A DNA stretch of 64,000 nt, taken from NCBI GenBank assembly GCA_963695805.1, contig CAVOHV010000005.1, forward strand, positions 372,001-436,000, written 5' to 3'. Position 1 is the first letter of the stretch. Every line of letters starts with the position of its first letter. A program made the position numbers and the translations under genes. The notes under the pieces are model-generated. The model saw only the letters and a list, made by a program, of their open reading frames with translations. It was not told the origin of the DNA and made no database searches. Shown in pieces: positions 59,899 to 64,000 of the stretch. The DNA comes from DASUPK01 sp963695805. GTDB lineage: Bacteria; Actinomycetota; Thermoleophilia; Solirubrobacterales; 70-9.

Positions 59899-60674
59899 CA
59901 GCCCGGCGGGGGCTTGAAACCGGCCTCCTCGAGCGCCGTGGCCCCATCCCCGCTGAGCAGGCCCTGGATGAAGTCGCGGGCGCCGTCGGGGTTCTTCGCG
60001 CCGGTGACCACCGCGGCCCCGTAGGCCACGTTGGGCTGCAGGTCCGCAGGCAGCTGGATCGCCTTCAGCTGACCGCTGCTCGCGGTCACTTCGGTGATGT
60101 AGACGAAGCCCGCGTCGGCCGCCCCCTGGGTGAGCTTGCCGGAGATGCTGCTCACATCGGGTTCTTCAGAGCGCACGTTGTCGTAGATCGCCTTGCGCTG
60201 GTCTTCGGGAAGGTGATCGAGCACCTCGCGCGTGTAGGACCCGACTGGAACCGACGGATCGCCCATCACGATCGAGGTGCCCGGTTTGGTCAGGTCGTCG
60301 AGGGAGCCGATCTGCGAGTCCTCGGGGACCGCCAGCACCAGCGTGTTGGTCGCGAACACCGTCGGCTCGCCGACGAGACCCTCCTTGTGGAGCTCGTCGG
60401 GAAGAGTCGTATTGGCCGCCGCGTAAACGTCCGGCTTGACTCCCTGGCGGATCTGGGCGGCGAGCTCGTCCGATCCGGCGAACGACATCTTGGCGTCGAT
60501 GCCGGCGGCGTCCACGTAGTCGTTGAAGGCCGTATCGAGGGACGCCGCGGCCGAGACGACCAACTGGTCCGAGTCGTCTCCGCCGCCCCCGCAACCCGCC
60601 AGTCCGGCCAGGCACGCAACCGCGACGGCGAGCACGGCGAGGCGGCGGCTGACTGTTGATTCGACGGCGCCCAT
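59898..60674 (-). CDS. modA: Molybdate-binding lipoprotein
   Basis: From ATG 60674 the 258-residue protein has a lipoprotein signal (LAVLAVAVACLAGLAGC) and the ModA binding domain: 'LVVSAAASLDTAFNDYVDAAG' with the anion-binding Ser, 'MSFAGSDELAAQIRQGVKPDVYAAAN', and 'VYITEVTASSGQLKAIQLP'. An earlier ATG at 60689 lies inside a repeat that looks like an operator, so the later start is preferred. It captures molybdate outside the membrane. Confidence 0.94.
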   Translation of the reverse strand: MGAVESTVSRRLAVLAVAVACLAGLAGCGGGGDDSDQLVVSAAASLDTAFNDYVDAAGIDAKMSFAGSDELAAQIRQGVKPDVYAAANTTLPDELHKEGLVGEPTVFATNTLVLAVPEDSQIGSLDDLTKPGTSIVMGDPSVPVGSYTREVLDHLPEDQRKAIYDNVRSEEPDVSSISGKLTQGAADAGFVYITEVTASSGQLKAIQLPADLQPNVAYGAAVVTGAKNPDGARDFIQGLLSGDGATALEEAGFKPPPG

Positions 60675-60686
60675 GCGCGCGCCGAT

Positions 60687-60706
60687 CATTACATATGCAT
60701 TACATA
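60687..60706 (-). promoter_or_regulatory. Nine-base direct repeat, likely molybdate operator
   Basis: The AT-rich element contains TATGTAATG twice, 11 bases apart (one helical turn), directly upstream of modA. It stands out against the GC-rich surroundings. A related half-site, CTATGCAAG, lies at 61134-61142 in the promoter gap of the neighbouring HTH-TOBE gene. The natural reader is that HTH-TOBE protein. A -10-like TATGTAAT overlaps the repeat, which suits repression. Confidence 0.55.
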
Positions 60707-60716
60707 GGTAGGCGTC

Positions 60717-61103
60717 TCAGCCCTCTCGGTCGATCATCACCGAGGTGGCCTTGACTGTGGCGGTGGCTCGGGTGCCCTCCACGAGTCCCAGCTCCTCGAC
60801 CGAGTCCCGGGTGATTGCAGCCGTGATCAGGTGCGGGCCGGCTTGGATCTCCACGAGCGCCATGACCCCGGCGACCTCCACGGAGGTGACCGTTCCGGGG
60901 AACCTGTTTCGCGCCGAGAACGAGTCGTCAGTTCGGTGGCGGGACGGCGTGCGCCGAAGCCTCTCCACCTCGGTGGCCGGCACCTGCCGGCGGTTCCGCG
61001 AGTCCCGGGTGGTGCGGAGCTTCCCCGCGCCGTCCCAGCGGCGGAGCGTGTCGACGCTTACGCCGATCGCCCGCGCGGCCTCGCCCATGCTGAGATCGGT
61101 CAT
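60717..61103 (-). CDS. Small HTH-TOBE (molbindin-fused) transcriptional regulator
   Basis: The 128-residue protein joins a MerR-type excisionase-like helix-turn-helix ('LSMGEAARAIGVSVDTLRRWDGAGKLRTTRD', residues 4-34) to one molybdate-binding Mop domain ('SARNRFPGTVTSVEVAGVMALVEIQAGPHLITAAI', from residue 63). Thus it is a miniature ModE. It sits directly upstream of modA in the same direction, and repeated half-sites lie before both genes, so it probably represses or activates modABC according to molybdate. Confidence 0.9.
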   Translation of the reverse strand: MTDLSMGEAARAIGVSVDTLRRWDGAGKLRTTRDSRNRRQVPATEVERLRRTPSRHRTDDSFSARNRFPGTVTSVEVAGVMALVEIQAGPHLITAAITRDSVEELGLVEGTRATATVKATSVMIDREG

Positions 61104-61221
61104 CGGGCTCAGTATGGCAGCGGGCGGCTTTGCCTATGCAAGGGCACCCGCGTCGGTCGCGCGAGGCGGATGATCTAGCCTCGTCACGAGCCTCAGACAA
61201 CCGCGGCCAGAGGAGGAGTCG

Positions 61222-61428
61222 ATGCAGATCAGCGCCAGAAACAAGCTTCCGGGCAAGGTCACGAACGTCAACGCCGGTGAGGCGATTGCAAACGTGGAGC
61301 TCGACGTCAGCGGCATGAGGCTCGTTGCATCGGTGACCGTGGAGGCCGTTCGCGAGCTCGGCATAGAGCCGGGTAAGGACGTGACCGCTCTGATCAAGGC
61401 GAGCGACGTGATGCTCGGAGTCGAGTGA
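61222..61428 (+). CDS. Molbindin (stand-alone Mop domain)
   Basis: The 68-residue protein is a single Mop/TOBE domain: 'ISARNKLPGKVTNVNAGEAIANVELDVSG...VTVEAVRELGIEPGKDVTALIKASDVML' (extent given). Hexameric molbindins bind molybdate or tungstate and buffer it in the cytoplasm. It is divergent from the HTH-TOBE regulator, whose Mop half it resembles closely, and it leads the moeA-moaDE-moaC run. AGAGGAGGAG precedes the ATG. Confidence 0.95.
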   Translation: MQISARNKLPGKVTNVNAGEAIANVELDVSGMRLVASVTVEAVRELGIEPGKDVTALIKASDVMLGVE

Positions 61429-61435
61429 GGGCGCC

Positions 61436-62689
61436 CTGACGGGAGCGCCGGCGGACAAGCCGCTCGCCCTTGGCGACGCCAGGCGTCTCGTCCTCGAGCG
61501 GGTCAACCCGCTGGGCGCGGAGCCGGTCCCATTGCGCGAGGCACTCGGACGGATTCTCGCCGTCGACGTGGAGAGCGCCGACCCGGTTCCCGGCTTCGAC
61601 AACTCCTCGATGGACGGGTTCGCCGTGCGGGCGGAGGACACGCGGGCCGCCGCGGCGGGCGGGCCGGTGATCCTCACGGTCGCCGATGAGTCTCGGGCGG
61701 GGCGGCCGGCACGATTGGCCCTCCGCGGCGGAGAGGCGATCGGGGTCTCGACCGGCGCGGTTCTCCCGGACGGGGCCGACTCGGTCGTGCGGATCGAGGA
61801 CACGAGCGTCAGCGACGGACGGGTCCGGATCGAGGTCGAGGTCGAGCAGGGAACCAATGTCCGGCACGCCGGAGATGACATCGAGCCGGGGGCGACGGTC
61901 CTCAGGCGCGGCGTTCGCCTCGGTGCCGCCGAGCTCGGAGTGCTCGCGTCGGTTGGCGTTGGGACGGTCAGCTGCGCGCGGCGTCCGCGAATGGCGGTGC
62001 TGACCACTGGTGACGAGCTGCTGGAGCCGGATGATCCGCCCCAGCCGGGTGGGGTTCGGAACTCCAACGCCTACACGATCCCTGCGCTCGCTCTGAGCGC
62101 GGGGGCGGAGGTGGTCGCCAGGGAAACGGTGCGGGACGATCCCGAATCGACCCGCGCCGCGATCGCGCGATCCCTGGATAGCGAGCTCGTCGTGATCTGC
62201 GGCGGTGTCTCGGTTGGCGAGCACGATCACGTCAAGGCGGCGCTTGCCTCCCTCGACGTCGATCAGATCTTCTGGAGGGTGGCGCTGAAGCCGGGCAAGC
62301 CGACCTGGTTCGGAGCGGCGCCGGGCGGCGCACTGGTTTTCGGCCTGCCAGGGAATCCCGTCTCCGCGATGGTCACCTTCCTGCTCTTCGTCCGCCCTGC
62401 GATCCTGGCTCTGCTCGGGGTCGGGGAGCGGGTCGGTCGCACCTCGGCGATTCTCGATGAGGACCTGCCGGCGGCACCTGGGCGCGACCACGCCGTGCGG
62501 TGCTCGCTCGAGCTTCGCGAAGACGGGTGGCACGCCCGGCCGACCGGGAACCAGGACTCGCACGTGCTCACCTCGATGCTTGGCGCGGACGCACTCGCGA
62601 TCGTGTCAGCCGACAGCGATGCCCCGGTGGCCGGCAGCCGCATCGAGGTCGAGCTCCTGCCTGATGTCGGCCCCGTAGCATCGCCTTGA
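61436..62689 (+). CDS. moeA: Molybdopterin molybdenumtransferase
   Basis: The protein of about 417 residues inserts molybdenum into molybdopterin-AMP. It has 'LREALGRILAVDVESADPVPGFDNSSMDGFAV', 'GDDIEPGATVLRRG', 'VLTTGDELLEPD', 'VICGGVSVGEHDHVK' and 'VFGLPGNPVSAM', all MoeA landmarks. No ATG, GTG or TTG precedes the needed N-terminus. CTG 61436 after GAGG is the site used. A GTG overlapping the molbindin stop (61425) would work if one C is missing from the C-run at 61434-61436. Confidence 0.92.
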   Translation: MTGAPADKPLALGDARRLVLERVNPLGAEPVPLREALGRILAVDVESADPVPGFDNSSMDGFAVRAEDTRAAAAGGPVILTVADESRAGRPARLALRGGEAIGVSTGAVLPDGADSVVRIEDTSVSDGRVRIEVEVEQGTNVRHAGDDIEPGATVLRRGVRLGAAELGVLASVGVGTVSCARRPRMAVLTTGDELLEPDDPPQPGGVRNSNAYTIPALALSAGAEVVARETVRDDPESTRAAIARSLDSELVVICGGVSVGEHDHVKAALASLDVDQIFWRVALKPGKPTWFGAAPGGALVFGLPGNPVSAMVTFLLFVRPAILALLGVGERVGRTSAILDEDLPAAPGRDHAVRCSLELREDGWHARPTGNQDSHVLTSMLGADALAIVSADSDAPVAGSRIEVELLPDVGPVASP

Positions 62690-63345
62690 TGACCGTCACC
62701 GTCCGACTGTTCGCCGTCTTCCGCGAGCGTGTGGGCAGCGATTCGATCGAGCTCGAGGTGGACGACGGAGCCACTGTGGCCGAGGCGCTTGAAAGGCTCG
62801 CCGAGCGCCCCGAGCTGACCGATCTGCTCGAGAGGATGCCGGTGCGGATGGCGGTCAACCGCGACTACGCGGACTCGGACACCCAGCTCTCCTCGGGCGA
62901 CGAGCTGGCACTCGTGCCGCCCGTCAGCGGCGGCGAGCATGACCGGGTATACGTCCGAATCACCGATGGGCCGCTCTCGCTCGAGTTGCTCACGGGGCTC
63001 GTCTCACGCCCCGAGGCCGGTGCGATCGTCACCTTTCAGGGCACGACGCGTGACGTCTCCCACCTCGAGTACGAGGCTTACCGGGAGATGGCGGAGGAGC
63101 GAATCGCCGAGATCCTGCGCGAGTGCGTCGAGCAGCACGGTCTGGCCGCCGCGGGGGCCGAGCACCGGATCGGCTCCGTCCCGCTGGGCGAATCGAGCGT
63201 GATCGTCTCCGTTTCGGCCCCCCATCGCGAGGAGGCATTTTCGGCCGCCCGGAAGGCGATCGACCGGATCAAGGCTGAGGCCCCGATCTGGAAGCGCGAG
63301 GTGGACGCAGCCGGATCGCGCTGGGTGGAGGGCACGGTCCCGTGA
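62689..63345 (+). CDS. moaX: MoaD-MoaE fusion (molybdopterin synthase, MoaX-like)
   Basis: The 218-residue protein joins a beta-grasp MoaD domain (residues 1-83, ending 'LALVPPVSGG') to MoaE ('GAIVTFQGTTRDVSHLEYEAY', 'HRIGSVPLGESSVIVSVSAPHREEAF', 'APIWKREV'). The Gly-Gly of MoaD must be a free C-terminus for thiocarboxylation. Cleavage after it is therefore required, as described for mycobacterial MoaX. ATG overlaps the moeA stop (ATGA); the stop overlaps moaC. Confidence 0.94.
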   Translation: MTVTVRLFAVFRERVGSDSIELEVDDGATVAEALERLAERPELTDLLERMPVRMAVNRDYADSDTQLSSGDELALVPPVSGGEHDRVYVRITDGPLSLELLTGLVSRPEAGAIVTFQGTTRDVSHLEYEAYREMAEERIAEILRECVEQHGLAAAGAEHRIGSVPLGESSVIVSVSAPHREEAFSAARKAIDRIKAEAPIWKREVDAAGSRWVEGTVP

Positions 63346-63848
63346 GCGAGGGCGGCGAGCTCAGCCACGTGTCTGAGGAAGGCAGCGTTCGAATGGTCGA
63401 CGTCGGCGCGAAGCCGGAGAGCGAGCGCCTTGCCCTGGCCCGTGCCACGGTGCGAATGAAGCCTGCGACGGCGGAGGCTCTGGAGCGGGGCGACGCGCCG
63501 AAGGGGGATGTCCTCGGCGCCGCCAGGCTCGCCGGGATCCAGGCCGCCAAGCGAACCGCGGAGCTGATCCCCCTGGCTCACCCGCTGCCCCTGGCTTTCG
63601 CGGACGTCCGGCCATCCGTTGACGTCACCGAAGGAGTCGTCGAGATCGAGGCCGAGGCACGCGTGGTGGGCCGCACGGGAGTCGAGATGGAGGCCATGGT
63701 GGGGGCCGCGGTCGCCGCACTGACCATCTACGACATGGTCAAGGGACTCGAGCGCGGGGTGCGCATCGAGGCCGTGGAGCTGATCGAAAAGAGCGGTGGC
63801 CACAGCGGAACCTGGCGACGGGACGACTCGGCCGCCGCCGGCGGCTAG
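63342..63848 (+). CDS. moaC: Cyclic pyranopterin monophosphate synthase
   Basis: The 168-residue enzyme completes step 1 of Moco synthesis with MoaA. Landmarks are 'VRMVDVGAKPESERLALA', 'PKGDVLGAARLAGIQAAKRTAELIPLAHPLPL', 'VGRTGVEMEAMVGAAVAALTIYDMVKG' and the C-terminal 'LIEKSGGHSGTW'. GTG start overlapping moaX. Family length is normal. Confidence 0.97.
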   Translation: MSEGGELSHVSEEGSVRMVDVGAKPESERLALARATVRMKPATAEALERGDAPKGDVLGAARLAGIQAAKRTAELIPLAHPLPLAFADVRPSVDVTEGVVEIEAEARVVGRTGVEMEAMVGAAVAALTIYDMVKGLERGVRIEAVELIEKSGGHSGTWRRDDSAAAGG

Positions 63849-63855
63849 GCGAACG

Positions 63856-64000
63856 TGCGCGTCGGCGTACTGACCCTTTCGACGTCAAGGGCAGGCGGGA
63901 AGGGCGAGGACCAGAGCGGTTCGAAGCTCGCGGATCTGGCGCGCCGGCTCGGCGCCGACGCAGTCGAGCGGGGGATTCTCCCCGACGACCGGGACCTGAT
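63856..64000 (+). CDS. MoaB/Mog-family molybdopterin adenylyltransferase, N-terminus only
   Basis: A GTG seven bases after the moaC stop starts 'VRVGVLTLSTSRAGGKGEDQSG', then 'LADLARRLGADAVERGILPDD' before the window ends. This matches the N-terminal strand and 'SD/TS-R...G...DxSG' region of MoaB/Mog, which adenylates molybdopterin ahead of MoeA. Only about 48 codons are visible, so MoaB and Mog cannot be told apart. Confidence 0.85.

Overview
The window is very GC-rich, densely packed DNA with many GTG starts and 4-base start/stop overlaps. It carries an actinobacterial-type integration host factor (mihF) and the usual actinobacterial neighbourhoods pyrR-pyrBC-carAB-pyrKD-mihF-gmk-rpoZ-coaBC and pdxST-yebC-ruvCAB-secDF-recJ-relA. 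This points to an actinobacterium. The fused SecDF, the S-box riboswitch and the form I CO dehydrogenase cluster fit a soil lineage such as Thermoleophilia/Solirubrobacterales, but that placement is an inference from gene content.

Layout. Bases 1-13.8 kb (minus strand) hold a long pyrimidine operon led by pyrR. It contains two unexpected passengers, an isochorismatase-like hydrolase and an NTF2-like protein. After an internal terminator and a new promoter follow mihF, gmk, rpoZ, coaBC, a TPR protein, an unusual ureohydrolase and the start of dtd. From 13.8 to 25.6 kb is mixed: an Asp-nucleophile alpha/beta hydrolase, RNase Z, tRNA-Arg(CCG), a frameshifted secreted protein, and a SAM-I riboswitch controlling a threonine-synthase-like gene plus a MoaD-like sulfur carrier. 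CorA, a CDF transporter, HIT proteins, phosphomannomutase, an MBL hydrolase, a lipid kinase and two exported proteins complete this part. From 25.6 to 41.1 kb (minus strand) lie relA, recJ, secDF, a zinc-ribbon/PAS protein, ruvBAC, yebC, a P-domain secreted protein, a frameshifted M29 aminopeptidase and pdxTS.

From about 43 kb to the right edge is a molybdenum island. It begins with a structured leader and a doubly frameshifted sulfite-oxidase-like gene with its flavin reductase. The CO dehydrogenase cluster follows: coxG, five small membrane proteins, coxMSL, coxE, a stand-alone CoxL fragment, an XdhC-YHS protein, a MobA-like transferase, coxD and a second XdhC protein. Moco biosynthesis (moaA, moeA, a moaD-moaE fusion, moaC, moaB/mog), molybdate uptake (modABC), a small HTH-TOBE regulator and a molbindin complete it. 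One stretch thus covers import, storage, cofactor assembly, sulfuration/maturation and the enzyme.

At least six single-base frameshifts in otherwise conserved genes (about 16.17, 38.81, 43.66, 43.80, 46.40 and 53.37 kb) mean that either the assembly carries residual indels or several accessory genes are decaying. This affects how the accessory parts of the Mo island should be read. Best candidates for undescribed biology are the five-gene membrane cassette in the cox cluster, the mini-CoxL gene, the leader at 43.2-43.5 kb, and the SAM-riboswitch/ThrC/sulfur-carrier unit.
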